Shown: positions 1-9,172, counted from the stretch's first letter. The stretch: DNA of 64,000 bases from Clostridia bacterium (GCA_024653205.1 JANLFO010000010.1:1-64000); one strand, 5' to 3'. Notes: a model not told the origin generated them from the sequence alone. A program made the numbers and translations.

Positions 1-70
1 AATGTACTCAGGCGAGCACCCGGTACCGCCAGTCAACTCAAGTTAACTCGAAAGTAGGGATCCGTCAGCG

Positions 71-352
71 CTAGCGGAACTGGTAACCTCCGGCCGGCGA
101 GGCCGAGGTTTGGAAGTGCCGCTGAACCTGGGCCACGTCCTGCGGGCTGGCCTGGTTGATCTGGTACCAACCCCGGGCGGACATGGCGTCGAAAACCTGG
201 CGGTGCAGGTTCTGCTCCTCCTGCCAGATGGACATGAAATCCTGGCGCAACTGGGGATTGGCGCACTCGGTGATGGCGAGGTTGTAGGAGGAAACCAGGA
301 ACTTCTGCGTGGCCAGGGCATCGCTCAAGATGTCCTTATCCGAGAACTGCAC
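71..352 (-). CDS. CotF-family spore coat protein
   Basis: A 93-residue protein of the CotF spore-coat family. It has an all-helical ferritin-like pattern, with an N-terminal stretch of the type DKDIL-x-DAL-x-TQK followed by SSYNLAITEC and a Trp-Tyr near residue 62, as in CotF-like proteins of Clostridia. It probably assembles into the mother-cell-made spore coat. The GTG start is set by an AAGGAGG site just upstream. It lies 14 bp downstream of a shorter coat-like gene on the same strand, so the two are probably co-transcribed. Family call from sequence pattern; exact role unknown. Confidence 0.8.
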   Translation of the reverse strand: MQFSDKDILSDALATQKFLVSSYNLAITECANPQLRQDFMSIWQEEQNLHRQVFDAMSARGWYQINQASPQDVAQVQRHFQTSASPAGGYQFR

Positions 353-366
353 CCTTCAACCCTCCT

Positions 367-570
367 TCACATTACCGGCTGCCCGGCGCCCAGGTGCCGG
401 AGCAGCATGTCCCGGTGCCGCTCGTGTGTCCTCTGCATGTTCAAACACATCTGCTTGAGCTGCGGGTCGTCAATTTGGGCGGCGAAGTTGGCCAGTTTGC
501 TGATTACCAACAGCTCGCTGCTGAGGTTCTCCCGCAACTGCTGCAGTTCGGGCTGGGTAAAGTTGGCCAT
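367..570 (-). CDS. Short CotF-like spore coat protein
   Basis: A 67-residue helical protein starting MANFTQPELQ. The ATG at 570 is chosen over a longer frame because AAAGGAGGA sits at ideal spacing before it. The pattern LxSELLVISKLANFAAQ followed by QMCLNMQRTHERHRDMLLRHL resembles the small CotF-related proteins commonly paired with a full CotF in Clostridia. It precedes the 93-residue CotF-like gene by 14 bp on the same strand. Probably a spore coat component; function inferred from family and context. Confidence 0.7.
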   Translation of the reverse strand: MANFTQPELQQLRENLSSELLVISKLANFAAQIDDPQLKQMCLNMQRTHERHRDMLLRHLGAGQPVM

Positions 571-648
571 GCCAATTCCTCCTTTGGCCAAGGTTCAACC
601 TCAAGCCTTATTATTCCCCCAGCCCCCCAAGTAATGCACGTTTGAGAG

Positions 649-2028
649 TCACTCCTTGCGGAACAGGGACTTGAGCAACGTGCGGCTCGAGGCCAGGGCC
701 AGGCTGCCGAAACTCCCGTGCTCGCCCAGAATCGCCTCCAGCGCGCCCACTACCCGGTCCAGGTCCTCGTAGGTGATGGTGAGGGGCGGCTCCAGCCGGA
801 TAACGTTGGGGTTGTTAAGCGTGTAGGCGGTAAGGATGTGGTATTCGTTGAGCAGCAGCCCGGCAACCAGCGAGGCAGTGTACTCCTCGCGCAGTCGGGC
901 GGTCATGCCCCCGGTAAGACGGTCGAGAAGCCCTTGCTCCTTCCCCACGAATTCGATCCCTATCATTAGGCCCCGGCCCCTGACGGCCTTGACCAGGGGA
1001 TGGGTTTCTACCCGCTCGGCCAAACGCTGGCGCAGAAACTCGCCCTTCTTTCTAGCCTCTTCGGCCAGGTTCTCCTCTACCAGCGTCTTCAACGCGGCCA
1101 GACCGGCCGCCATGGCCCAGGTGTTGCCGCCGAAGGTGGAGGTATGTAGCAGACACTTGTCCATGCCACCGTAGGCCCGCTGCCACAGCTCGGGGGTAGT
1201 TATGAAGGCTCCCACCGGCATTATCCCTCCGCCCAGCGACTTGGCCAGACAGAGGATGTCCGGGGCCACCTGCTCGTGCTGGCAGGCAAAAAGGTTACCG
1301 GTCCGACCCAGGCCGGTCTGGATCTCGTCCACGATGAGAAGGACGCCATGGCGGGAAGTAAGCTCGCGCGCCCGGGTCAGATACCCCGGCGGAGGCACCA
1401 CGATGCCGCCTTCTCCCTGAATGGGTTCTACAATGAAGGCGGCAGCAGGACGCTCTTTAAGGGCTTGCTCCAGTGCCGCCGCATCTCCGTAAGGAATGCA
1501 ACGGCAGTCCGGGACCAGAGGCTCGAAGGGACGCTGGTACTTGTCCCTTCCGGTAACCGACAAAGCTCCCAGGGTCTTCCCGTGGAAAGAACCCTCACAG
1601 TAGATGAGGCCTGTCCTGCCCGTAGCCGCTCGCGCCAGTTTCAGCGCCCCTTCCACCGCCTCGGCCCCGCTGTTACAGAAGAAGCAATGGCGCAGGTTTC
1701 CCGGCGCCACTTCCGCCAGATTGTGGGCCAGGGCCGCGGCCAGGGGGTTCAACGATGCCTGCAGGAGGTTGGGTCGCTGCTTGACCTTCTCCAGTGCCGC
1801 CAGTACCTGCGGCGGGTTGTGACCGAGGTTCAGCGCTCCGTAGGCGCCCAGGCAGTCGAGGTAACGGTTGCCCTCGGCATCCCAAAGGCAGGGTCCCTCG
1901 GCCCGCACGAAGCGCTTGTCAAAGTCCAGCAGTCCCAGGACGGCAGCCAGACCCGGATTAACGTATTCCTTGTAGAGCTTGCCTACGGTGGCCCGGTCGA
2001 ACTCCAGGGCCTCATCCAAAGTGAACAT
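649..2028 (-). CDS. Class III aminotransferase, putrescine/ornithine aminotransferase type
   Basis: A 459-residue PLP-dependent class III aminotransferase. Its closest remembered relative is putrescine aminotransferase PatA/YgjG of E. coli, also 459 residues: shared blocks include YKEYVNPG, YLDCLGAYG, FFCNSGAEAVE, GSFHGKTLGALS, EPIQGEGG, DEIQTGLGRTG and the PLP lysine in LCLAKSLGGG. It would move the terminal amino group of putrescine (or another diamine or ornithine) to 2-oxoglutarate in the cytoplasm. Polyamine genes speB and speE occur in the same window but 17 kb away. The substrate is inferred from homology and could be acetylornithine or 4-aminobutyrate. Confidence 0.85.
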   Translation of the reverse strand: MFTLDEALEFDRATVGKLYKEYVNPGLAAVLGLLDFDKRFVRAEGPCLWDAEGNRYLDCLGAYGALNLGHNPPQVLAALEKVKQRPNLLQASLNPLAAALAHNLAEVAPGNLRHCFFCNSGAEAVEGALKLARAATGRTGLIYCEGSFHGKTLGALSVTGRDKYQRPFEPLVPDCRCIPYGDAAALEQALKERPAAAFIVEPIQGEGGIVVPPPGYLTRARELTSRHGVLLIVDEIQTGLGRTGNLFACQHEQVAPDILCLAKSLGGGIMPVGAFITTPELWQRAYGGMDKCLLHTSTFGGNTWAMAAGLAALKTLVEENLAEEARKKGEFLRQRLAERVETHPLVKAVRGRGLMIGIEFVGKEQGLLDRLTGGMTARLREEYTASLVAGLLLNEYHILTAYTLNNPNVIRLEPPLTITYEDLDRVVGALEAILGEHGSFGSLALASSRTLLKSLFRKE

Positions 2029-2049
2029 GCGAATGCCCGCCCTTCTGCC

Positions 2050-3105
2050 TTAGCCTATTCTTGCCAGCGGACGCTCGACCTCCGTGTGTACCGCCGGAGC
2101 GCGCGCCAGCCTCACCAGTAACGGGCCACCGGCAATTATCCCCGCATAGTAAGTGAGGAGCCGCCAGGTGGCCACGAAGCCGGCCAGTACCGGGGCCGGC
2201 ACCAGGGAAGCGAACAGGGAGGCGTATCCTACTTCCGCTACCCCGCTGGCGCCGGGAAGTGGCACGTAGCAGAACAGGAAATAAAGCAGTACCTGACGAA
2301 TGGTAGCCGCGGCCCAGGGCACGGGATAGCCCATGCCGAGCAGGAGCACCGGCGCCACGGAAAAGAAAAGCAGCCATATGGCCACGGTGTAAACCGTCAG
2401 AAGGACCAGCTTCCGCATCCCCGAGCGCACCAGCAGGCTCAGGGTGCGGCCGAACTTGGTTACCTCTTTCTCCACACCCTCCGCCAGGCTGCGGGCGTCC
2501 ACGCGAAACCTCCGCGCCGGCAGCCACAGGAGCACCCGATAGGCCATCTTTTCTACCAGGGGGGGGCGGTACACAAAGTAAAAAAACAACCCGAAGGAAA
2601 CCGACATGACCGCCACCGCTGCCACGGCCGCCACGAGCAGCGGCCAGCTTAACTGCAGTACGCCCCACCCGAAGATCAACAGCAGCGGAACCGTGACCAG
2701 GAAGAAACCGAAGGTCAGGAGGAGGCGGACGCTGACCATGGCCAGGGAGCGGTCCAGGGGAACGTTCTGGCGCCACAGCAGGTAGGCTTCCACAGGTGGC
2801 CCGCCGCTGGCCAGGGGGGTGACCGACGCGGCGAAGTTGCTGGCCAGCTGGACCTGAAAGGCAGCCCAAAAACCGATGCGGCTCCCGGTGATTTCCAGGA
2901 TGGTCTTGGTGCGCAACCCTTCTACCAGCCAGATTATCAGTACCAAGCCCAGCGCCAGGTAAAACCAGCCGCAGCGGAATTGGGCCGCCACTTCTGCCAG
3001 CACTTCGCCGGAGGTGGCAAAAGAAACCAACGCCAGCCCGGCCAAGCTCAGGAGAACTGCCAGAACCAGGCCACGCCAGTACTTGCGGTCAGCCGGCTGC
3101 GACAT
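2050..3105 (-). CDS. Lysylphosphatidylglycerol synthase TM-domain (flippase-like) membrane protein
   Basis: A 351-residue integral membrane protein of the LPG_synthase_TM/UPF0104 family, with about eight hydrophobic segments and the family signature YVPLPGASGVAEVGYASL near the C-terminus plus SGGPPVEAYLLW near residue 80. Members act as flippase-like domains for lipids or glycolipids; this one has no synthase domain. The ATG at 3105 is chosen because GGAGG lies upstream and a longer frame would overlap the preceding radical SAM gene. It sits 14 bp after that gene, suggesting a shared transcript. A second copy of the family lies at 5413-6489. Substrate unknown. Confidence 0.8.
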   Translation of the reverse strand: MSQPADRKYWRGLVLAVLLSLAGLALVSFATSGEVLAEVAAQFRCGWFYLALGLVLIIWLVEGLRTKTILEITGSRIGFWAAFQVQLASNFAASVTPLASGGPPVEAYLLWRQNVPLDRSLAMVSVRLLLTFGFFLVTVPLLLIFGWGVLQLSWPLLVAAVAAVAVMSVSFGLFFYFVYRPPLVEKMAYRVLLWLPARRFRVDARSLAEGVEKEVTKFGRTLSLLVRSGMRKLVLLTVYTVAIWLLFFSVAPVLLLGMGYPVPWAAATIRQVLLYFLFCYVPLPGASGVAEVGYASLFASLVPAPVLAGFVATWRLLTYYAGIIAGGPLLVRLARAPAVHTEVERPLARIG

Positions 3106-3119
3106 GGCTGGCCTCCGGC

Positions 3120-4496
3120 TCAATTGGCCGAGGCGCTTACCGCGTTTCTGCCCTGCTTTTCCGCCCAAATGGCGTCGGCCACTTCGCCCCAGGCCTCGGA
3201 ATAGGGTTTAATCTTCTCCACGAACTCGTCGATGGTCTCGTCCTGGTGTAGCTGGGTCGGATACGCTCCGGATTCCTTGATGATTTCCCGTAGCATCTCC
3301 GGATTGTCTATGATCGGGCAGGGACGGCGCAGGTTAGAGTGGAAGGGCTGGCGCTTCTGGTAAGCTTTGAACAGCGGGTTCTGCAGGGCTTCCTTGAGGC
3401 TCACGTTCTTTATGTTACAGGTGGCGTAGTGCACGAAGGCGCAGGGTTCAACCTCTCCCGCGGCGTTAATGTGGAAGTAGGTGCGCCCCCCCGCTATGCA
3501 CCCGTTTACCGCTTCGCCGTCGTTCCAGAAATCCACCAGAAAGATGGGTTTGGTCCGGCGGTATTCGAGTATGCGATCGTATACCAGAGCCCGCTGCTCC
3601 GGCGTAGCCATCATTTCCAGGTCGATGTCCTTGCCGATAGGAATATAGGTAAAGTACCATCCGTAGGCAACGCCCTTCTCTATCATGAAGTCCACGAATT
3701 CCTCACTGCTTACTTCCTCGCTGTTGCCCCGGTGGTAGGTTACGGAGACACCGAAGACGCAGCCGTTTTCCCGGAGCAGGTCCATGGCCCGGCTTACCTT
3801 CTGGAAAACGCCCTTGCCCCGCCGGGCGTCGGTCTTTTCTTCGAAGCCGTCAACGCTGATGGCTGTCGTAATGTTGCCCACCTGTTTCATGCGGGCCACA
3901 AAGTCTGCGTCTATGAGCGTTCCGTTAGTAAACAGATGGAAAACCTGACCCTCGTGCTTTTCGGCCAGGGCCAGTATATCGTCTTTACGAACCAGCGGCT
4001 CGCCGCCGGAGACGACGATGAAATATATGCCCAGCTGCTCGGCCTCAGAGCAAACCCGGTCCAGGGTGGCGAAGTCCAGCTCTTGAGCGCGCTGGTAATC
4101 TCCGGCCCAGCAACCTATGCAGTTGAGGTTGCAGCGCTCCGTGGGGTCTATCAGCACCGCCCATGGCACGTGTACGCCTTCCTTTTCCTCAACTTCTCTC
4201 TGCCTGGGAACACCCAGCAGGCCGGCGTTAACAAAGAAGTTGACGGCCAGGCGGGTACGGATATTCGGGTCGGTCTCGTTCAACATGCGGTGAGCGAGCT
4301 GAGCCCAGTTATTGTTGGGATCGTTAAAGGCGGTACGCATTCCCTCGATGAAGCCCTTATGCTTGGGGTCGCGGGCGATCTTCTCCGCCCAGGCCAGCAG
4401 GGTGTTGATGTGCTTCTCCGCGTCCCCCCGCATGATAAGCTTGACGCCCTGCTCCAGGAATTTTTCACCCAGGAAGGTACGGGCCAGGTTCACCAA
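3120..4496 (-). CDS. Radical SAM protein
   Basis: A 458-residue protein. Residues about 1-115 are a helical N-terminal region. A radical SAM domain follows with the cluster motif CNLNCIGC (C-x3-C-x2-C) near residue 122 and VSGGEP for SAM binding. The C-terminal part has further cysteines (NGCIAGG, EPCAFVHYATC, RRPCPII), consistent with auxiliary Fe-S clusters of SPASM type. It probably modifies a lipid, peptide or cofactor. It lies directly upstream of one flippase-like membrane gene, with an HTH gene and a second flippase-like gene beyond it, so a membrane-lipid or sugar-lipid modification is plausible but unproven. Confidence 0.8.
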   Translation of the reverse strand: MVNLARTFLGEKFLEQGVKLIMRGDAEKHINTLLAWAEKIARDPKHKGFIEGMRTAFNDPNNNWAQLAHRMLNETDPNIRTRLAVNFFVNAGLLGVPRQREVEEKEGVHVPWAVLIDPTERCNLNCIGCWAGDYQRAQELDFATLDRVCSEAEQLGIYFIVVSGGEPLVRKDDILALAEKHEGQVFHLFTNGTLIDADFVARMKQVGNITTAISVDGFEEKTDARRGKGVFQKVSRAMDLLRENGCVFGVSVTYHRGNSEEVSSEEFVDFMIEKGVAYGWYFTYIPIGKDIDLEMMATPEQRALVYDRILEYRRTKPIFLVDFWNDGEAVNGCIAGGRTYFHINAAGEVEPCAFVHYATCNIKNVSLKEALQNPLFKAYQKRQPFHSNLRRPCPIIDNPEMLREIIKESGAYPTQLHQDETIDEFVEKIKPYSEAWGEVADAIWAEKQGRNAVSASAN

Positions 4497-4562
4497 AGTC
4501 CCCTCCTCTCACGGTTGACGGAAGCCCTTGAAGCCCTACGGCTCTTCCGGCACCCGCCTTTA

Positions 4563-5294
4563 TCAACTTCCGGCTTCGGCAGCAGCGGGCCTGGACCACA
4601 ATTCCTCTATGACCTCGGCGGCGAAATCGCGCAGACGCAAGGTCTCGTCATGGTCGAGCTTCTTCATGTGCTCTTCAAATACGCCCAACTGCTGCCACAA
4701 CGGAATCACACTGCTCCCCTGCGGAGCCCGCTCTGCCAGAAAGGCCAGCGCACAACCGGCTAAAGCCACCAGAGCGATCTGCGGACCGTTCAGGAGCGGA
4801 CCCAGGTAGCCCAGTATCGCCTGGTGATCGCCCTGGCTGGAAGCTCGCAGGGCCACCAAGACAATGACCAGCAAGTAGGCACAGAACACAAAGGGATGCC
4901 GTATTCCGGCCAAGTCCGACACGAGTTCCTGTAAGGTATTCCACACCCCCTGCTCCCGGCTGCGCAGTACCTTGGCCCATAGACCGCTGCCGGTCCTGGC
5001 CAGCACTTCACCCGCCCCGCTACCGGCACCGTCCGGCCGATCACTCTTGCCGAGAAAAGCTAAGGCTCGGGCAGTTGGAACAAAGAGCACCCGTGAACGC
5101 CCTCCACCTCCCTCACGGGCCAGTTCGTGCGTCACTTCCAGCATGTCCTTTTCTACCAGACTGGTCAGAACGTCGTAGGCGGTCCACCGGCTGACACCCA
5201 TTACTTCTGCCACCCGGGTATAGTGAACTCCCTGACCGCCCTCCGCCAGCCGAACCACGACGGCCAGAAACTCCTGCTGGCGCTTGGTTAGCAT
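4563..5294 (-). CDS. HTH regulator with predicted transmembrane segments
   Basis: A 243-residue protein. Residues 1-60 form a winged-helix DNA-binding domain (LTKRQQEFLAVVVRLAEGG followed by YTRVAEVMGVSRWTAYDVL). The middle is basic and Gly-rich. Residues about 145-165 and 175-195 are hydrophobic and look like two membrane spans, and the tail is acidic. This architecture suggests a membrane-attached regulator that senses envelope state and may control the adjacent flippase-like/radical SAM genes. I do not recognise a named family. It lies on the same strand, 66 bp upstream of the radical SAM gene. Confidence 0.7.
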   Translation of the reverse strand: MLTKRQQEFLAVVVRLAEGGQGVHYTRVAEVMGVSRWTAYDVLTSLVEKDMLEVTHELAREGGGGRSRVLFVPTARALAFLGKSDRPDGAGSGAGEVLARTGSGLWAKVLRSREQGVWNTLQELVSDLAGIRHPFVFCAYLLVIVLVALRASSQGDHQAILGYLGPLLNGPQIALVALAGCALAFLAERAPQGSSVIPLWQQLGVFEEHMKKLDHDETLRLRDFAAEVIEELWSRPAAAEAGS

Positions 5295-5412
5295 GACTTA
5301 CCCCCAAAAGACCCAAATATTCTCGGGAAAATTTTATCTCTAGTTGCCGCTCAGGTCAAGCCCCGATTTCCACTGCAATTTCCAGCATTGGGCTGCCCCC
5401 GCGCTGCGCTCC

Positions 5413-6489
5413 TCAGGTCTTGCCGGGTTCTTCTCTCCACCTTCTGGGAGTGAATCCGCGCTCCGGCCGTCGTGACAACCACCATACCATGGCCCCCCCT
5501 ACGAGCAGGTTGAGGTGATAGGTAAAGAAGCGCCAGGTAGCCACGAGACCGGGCAGGAGAGATTGAGGGACCAAGCCTGAGAGGAGTGCGGCCAGACTCA
5601 ATTCCGCCGCCCCGCTGGCGCCGGGTAAGGGAACATAGGACACGATAAAGAAGTACAGAAACTGGCGGGCCGCCACCGAGGGAAGGTCCAGCCTCAGGCC
5701 GAGCGTGTAACTCAGGAGGGGTATTATCGAGAAGAACCCTATCCAGTAGCCGGTGGTGAGGAACAACAGGAGGAGACGCAGGTACCAGCTCGCCGCCGCC
5801 ACCGCCGCCAGGCTGGAGCGGAACTCATCCAGCCTGGTGCTCAACGCATTCAAGATATCCTCTTCGCTCCATTGACGGTGCAGCCGAGCGGCGATACGGG
5901 CAACGTAGCCGAGGACTCGCTCGGCAAGCCCGGATCGAAAGAGGAGATACAGGAGGCCGGTTATGAGCCCGGCCAGGCCAAGGGCCGCTCCCAGAATCAC
6001 CAGCTCCAGCGGCGCCGGCAACCGCAGCGTATGGCGGTACAGAAGAAAAAGGGGCGGTCCCATGAAGGCAAAGAACACCAGGTTCAGCAGGAGGCGGGCA
6101 GTTACCACCGCGGCCGCCCTCTCCGGGCCCAGGCCTACGCGGGTAAGAAAGTAGACGTGCGCCGGAGGCCCCCCGCCGGCCGCCGGAGTAACCGCGGCCA
6201 CAAAGGCTGCGGCCAGGTTGGCCTGCAGCACCTGGCCGACTCCAACCCGCCCCCCGGCGGCCCGCACCAGGCTCTGTACCCTCCAGGCCTCCAACAGCCA
6301 CAGACACCCCACCAGAGCCAGGACCGCCAACATGCCGGTACCGGACACCCGGCCGAACCAGGCCAGGGCGCTGCCGGCCGTCCGCAAGCTGTAAAGGAAA
6401 AGGGTGCCAACGCTTAGGGCCAGGGCCAGCAGCAGCCACTGCCAGTATCCCCGGCGCCAAGTTCCCGAGACTGCTTCCCGTCCAGCCAC
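5413..6489 (-). CDS. Second LPG_synthase_TM (flippase-like) membrane protein
   Basis: A 358-residue multi-span membrane protein of the same family as the protein at 2050-3105, with the signature YVPLPGASGAAELSLAALL near the C-terminus and AGGGPPAHVYFLTR in the first half. The open frame extends to 6738, but the first 83 codons show no family resemblance and no Shine-Dalgarno site; the GTG at 6489 has a GGGGTGAG site and gives the usual family length. It probably moves or binds a lipid-linked substrate. Two paralogues of this family around one radical SAM gene is unusual. Confidence 0.75.
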   Translation of the reverse strand: MAGREAVSGTWRRGYWQWLLLALALSVGTLFLYSLRTAGSALAWFGRVSGTGMLAVLALVGCLWLLEAWRVQSLVRAAGGRVGVGQVLQANLAAAFVAAVTPAAGGGPPAHVYFLTRVGLGPERAAAVVTARLLLNLVFFAFMGPPLFLLYRHTLRLPAPLELVILGAALGLAGLITGLLYLLFRSGLAERVLGYVARIAARLHRQWSEEDILNALSTRLDEFRSSLAAVAAASWYLRLLLLFLTTGYWIGFFSIIPLLSYTLGLRLDLPSVAARQFLYFFIVSYVPLPGASGAAELSLAALLSGLVPQSLLPGLVATWRFFTYHLNLLVGGAMVWWLSRRPERGFTPRRWREEPGKT

Positions 6490-6901
6490 GACTCTCACCC
6501 CGAAAAAGGCGGTGAAAATAGTATGGCCCGGCAGGTAGGGATTATCCGGCGACCGCGCCGGTGATGCGAGCTCCAGGCAAGAACCCGCCTCTGCAATAAC
6601 CAAGCACGTTGCCTGCCTGCCGGCAGGTCGGGGAAGAAGGGTCAGGCACGCACTCGCCAGCCCTTCGATCTCCAGCACGTAAATCCAACTACGTTCCTTG
6701 GGCTCCTCTTCTACCCCAAGAAAGGAGGTAACGTGCAAGACATCGAAAAATGGACCCGAACCGAGTCGCTAACGGTAAACTCCGGCCAATCCCCGGCCCG
6801 GCCTTCAGCGCCCTGAAATAGCCGGCAACCCAAGCCCTCCCGCTTCGCCAATCCCTTTCGCCCTCATACTCGCGCGTCCGAACCGGGCCGTCCCCGGGCA
6901 A
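6490..6901. other. Intergenic stretch without a recognisable gene
   Basis: About 410 bases between the second flippase-like gene and the terminator of tRNA-Leu. The upstream extension of the flippase frame crosses part of it but looks non-coding. I see no RNA gene, repeat or clear promoter. Confidence 0.5.
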
Positions 6902-6936
6902 ACTAAAAGGGGCCATCCTCCCTCCAGGATAGCCCC
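6902..6936 (-). terminator. Intrinsic terminator of tRNA-Leu
   Basis: Read on the minus strand, a GGGGC-T-ATCCT / AGGAT-G-GCCCC stem (arms 6926-6936 and 6909-6919) is followed by TTTTAGTTT. It lies just past the 3' end of tRNA-Leu(UAA). Confidence 0.85.
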
Positions 6937-6950
6937 TAGAAACCCTTGTC

Positions 6951-7039
6951 TGGTGCCGGAGGCGGGGCTCGAACCCGCACGGGGCACGCGCCCCAACGGA
7001 TTTTAAGTCCGTTGCGTCTGCCAGTTCCGCCACTCCGGC
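6951..7039 (-). tRNA. tRNA-Leu (anticodon UAA)
   Basis: An 89-nt class II tRNA with long variable arm. The acceptor GCCGGAG pairs with CTCCGGC, the discriminator is A and CCA is encoded. The anticodon loop CTTAAAA reads UAA. A promoter lies upstream (7053-7081) and an intrinsic terminator downstream. Confidence 0.95.
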
Positions 7040-7052
7040 TGGTATCACACAT

Positions 7053-7081
7053 ATTGTAGCATATTCTATGGCCACCCACAA
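7053..7081 (-). promoter_or_regulatory. Promoter of tRNA-Leu(UAA)
   Basis: On the minus strand, TTGTGG (-35, 7076-7081) and TACAAT (-10, 7053-7058) are separated by 17 bp, ending about 14 bp before the tRNA. Confidence 0.75.
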
Positions 7082-7252
7082 CCTCGCGACCTACCCCTGT
7101 CATCCTTAGTGATGCTGTCTGGGTTATGTGAGGTATGAACAGATCCCCGGTTGGCTCCGCGGACTTGGAATCGACAGGACTTGAGGGCTGGACCGTCGAA
7201 GCATAGTGCAATCCGGTCTCCATGTCCACGCAGAAAGCAGGGCGGGTATGCG

Positions 7253-8482
7253 ATGGCATCTTGGCGCAGCAACCTAAAGGTCATGGTCCTGGTACAGTTC
7301 GTGATGATGACCGGGTTCAGCTCTATGGCGCCCTTCCTTCCCTTCTTTGTGGCGGAATTGGGCATTGCCCGCCAGGAGCAGGTAAGACTCTGGGCCGGCG
7401 TCCTGGCATCTGTCAGCGCTCTTTTCGCCGCCTTGTTCTCGCCTATCTGGGGTTCTCTAGCGGACCGCCTTGGCCGCAGGCTTATGGTGGTGCGCTCCTG
7501 CCTGGCCGCCGGAAGCGCCATTTTCTTGGTGGGTTTTGCCCATAACGTTTACCAGGTACTGATCCTCCGGATTCTGCAAGGAATGTTCGGGGGCTATTCC
7601 GGCGCGGCCATCGCCCTGGTGGCTTCGGAGGCTCCGGTGGAGAGGCTGGGGTGGGCTCTGGGTCTGCTGCAGACCGGCCAGACACTGGGGCTTCTCGTAG
7701 GCCCCACCATCGGCGGCGCCATTGCCGACCACCTGTCCTATCGGGCGGTTTTTATGACCAACGGTTTGCTCGCCTTTGGGGCGGGCCTGATCACGTTATT
7801 CTCGGTCCGCGAAACCTCTCCTCCCGCCGGAGCGCCCGACCGGGGCCCATTTTGGGCGGGCATCCGAAAGGGCCTCGCCCGGCCGGCCATCGGGAACATG
7901 TTCCTGGTGCTGTTCCTGGCTCAGTTTGCCATCCGCAATGTAGAGCCGGTTCTATCCCTGTACATACGTGAACTCGAACCGGAACATGAACTGCTGGGTA
8001 CGCTTACGGGTACCATTTTCGCCGTGACCGGCCTTGCCCAAGTCGTAGGGCTGCTTCTGGCCGGTCGTTACTCCGAGCGTCTGGGCCCCCGTACTCTGCT
8101 GCTGATCTGTATACCGGCCTGCGCCCTCCTCTACTTTCCGCAAGCCATGGTGCACAGCGCCTGGCAGCTGCTGGTCCTGCGCGCCGCTCTGGGGCTTTTT
8201 CTGGGCAGCATAGTGCCCATGGCCAACGCCGTGGTGGGACAACTGGCTCCCCCCGAGGCCAGGGGAAGCGTGTTCGGTCTTACCTCCGCCGCCCTGTTTC
8301 TGGGTGGCTTTACCGGGCCTCTGGTAGGGGGAACACTCGCCGCCTACCTCGGTCTGCGCTTCGTTTTCGTGTTTACCGCCTGCCTGTTCTTGGTCAACTT
8401 CTTATGGTCTGTCAGGGCTCTCCCGCCGGTTGCTCGCCCCGAAAGGATCGAGCCTGGCCGGTCGTGGGACTGTGAACAGTAG
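7253..8482 (+). CDS. MFS multidrug efflux transporter (DHA1 type)
   Basis: A 409-residue 12-span major facilitator. It has the family loop 2-3 motif (SLADRLGRRLMVVRS, variant of GxLaDrxGrkxxl) and the GLLQTGQTLGLLVGPTIGG motif C of drug/H+ antiporters. It resembles MdtG/TetA-like exporters of the inner membrane, moving small molecules out using the proton gradient. The ATG at 7253 (MASWRSNLK) is preferred because the upstream extension of the frame is not membrane-like. It is a single gene, followed by a hairpin at 8542-8567. Substrate unknown. Confidence 0.85.
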   Translation: MASWRSNLKVMVLVQFVMMTGFSSMAPFLPFFVAELGIARQEQVRLWAGVLASVSALFAALFSPIWGSLADRLGRRLMVVRSCLAAGSAIFLVGFAHNVYQVLILRILQGMFGGYSGAAIALVASEAPVERLGWALGLLQTGQTLGLLVGPTIGGAIADHLSYRAVFMTNGLLAFGAGLITLFSVRETSPPAGAPDRGPFWAGIRKGLARPAIGNMFLVLFLAQFAIRNVEPVLSLYIRELEPEHELLGTLTGTIFAVTGLAQVVGLLLAGRYSERLGPRTLLLICIPACALLYFPQAMVHSAWQLLVLRAALGLFLGSIVPMANAVVGQLAPPEARGSVFGLTSAALFLGGFTGPLVGGTLAAYLGLRFVFVFTACLFLVNFLWSVRALPPVARPERIEPGRSWDCEQ

Positions 8483-8541
8483 CCTACCGATCTCCGAAGC
8501 ACCGGTTCCCTCTCCTCCTGCCACCAACGCCGGCATACAAG

Positions 8542-8567
8542 AAGGACGCACACCACGGTGCGTCCTT
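8542..8567. terminator. Hairpin between convergent genes, probable bidirectional terminator
   Basis: A perfect 10-bp inverted repeat AAGGACGCAC / GTGCGTCCTT between the convergent MFS and DUF5666-like genes. The T-runs on either side are weak. Confidence 0.6.
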
Positions 8568-8605
8568 GACAAGGCCTTTAGGCCGGTACGCTCGTGAGGT
8601 ACATG

Positions 8606-9172
8606 TTAGTTGTTCTTCCCCTTAGCCAGCCCCTTGGTCTTCGCGGCCGCTACCGGCCTATCGTTCCCAAGCGCCTCGCCCTTCTTGGCAGGTAACAACC
8701 GCACTACCAACGCTTTGCCGTCTGAGGTAGCCTTCACCTTGACCATAAGGCCTTTCTCGACCTTTGTCTGGCCCTTTAGGTTACCTACGCCTATGATCTG
8801 CGTGTCTTGGGTCAGGGTGAAGGTCTTCACTACTTCGTTTCCTTTCCCGCCCTTGGTCACGGTGAACTTGTTACCATCTACGGCAGTGACCACGCCGGCA
8901 AACTGCACGACAGCCGGAGTCGCCCCGTTGGCCAATCGCTGCTGCGCCGTCTCCCTCAGCCGCTCGCGCACCAACTCCCTCAGGGCCAGGAGCTGCTCGT
9001 GCGAGAGAGACTTGACCTGGTCCACAAGCGCGGTTGGCAACTCTGCCCCGATAACACGGACCCGAACCTCGTTCCGGGCTTGCGTCTGTTCCCCGGCAAA
9101 GGCCGTAAGGGCCAAAGATGCAGCCAGGCAGACCGCGAGCAGGATAATGGCCACCCTTTTTGCCGCGCGCAC
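8606..9172 (-). CDS. Secreted protein with DUF5666-like domain
   Basis: A 188-residue exported protein. The GTG at 9172 is chosen because AAAGGAGG lies upstream; a signal peptide follows (RAAKRVAIILLAVCLAASLA, cleavage after AFA near residue 25). The C-terminal half (FAGVVTAVDGNKFTV through LMVKVKATSDG) has the beta-rich pattern of DUF5666 proteins, in which a transition motif such as DTQI is typical. The tail is Lys-rich and may bind the wall. Function unknown. Confidence 0.7.
   Translation of the reverse strand: MRAAKRVAIILLAVCLAASLALTAFAGEQTQARNEVRVRVIGAELPTALVDQVKSLSHEQLLALRELVRERLRETAQQRLANGATPAVVQFAGVVTAVDGNKFTVTKGGKGNEVVKTFTLTQDTQIIGVGNLKGQTKVEKGLMVKVKATSDGKALVVRLLPAKKGEALGNDRPVAAAKTKGLAKGKNN

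Noticed and set aside
6490-6738. N-terminal extension of the second flippase-like gene
   Set aside because: No family similarity and no Shine-Dalgarno site; the GTG at 6489 gives normal length.
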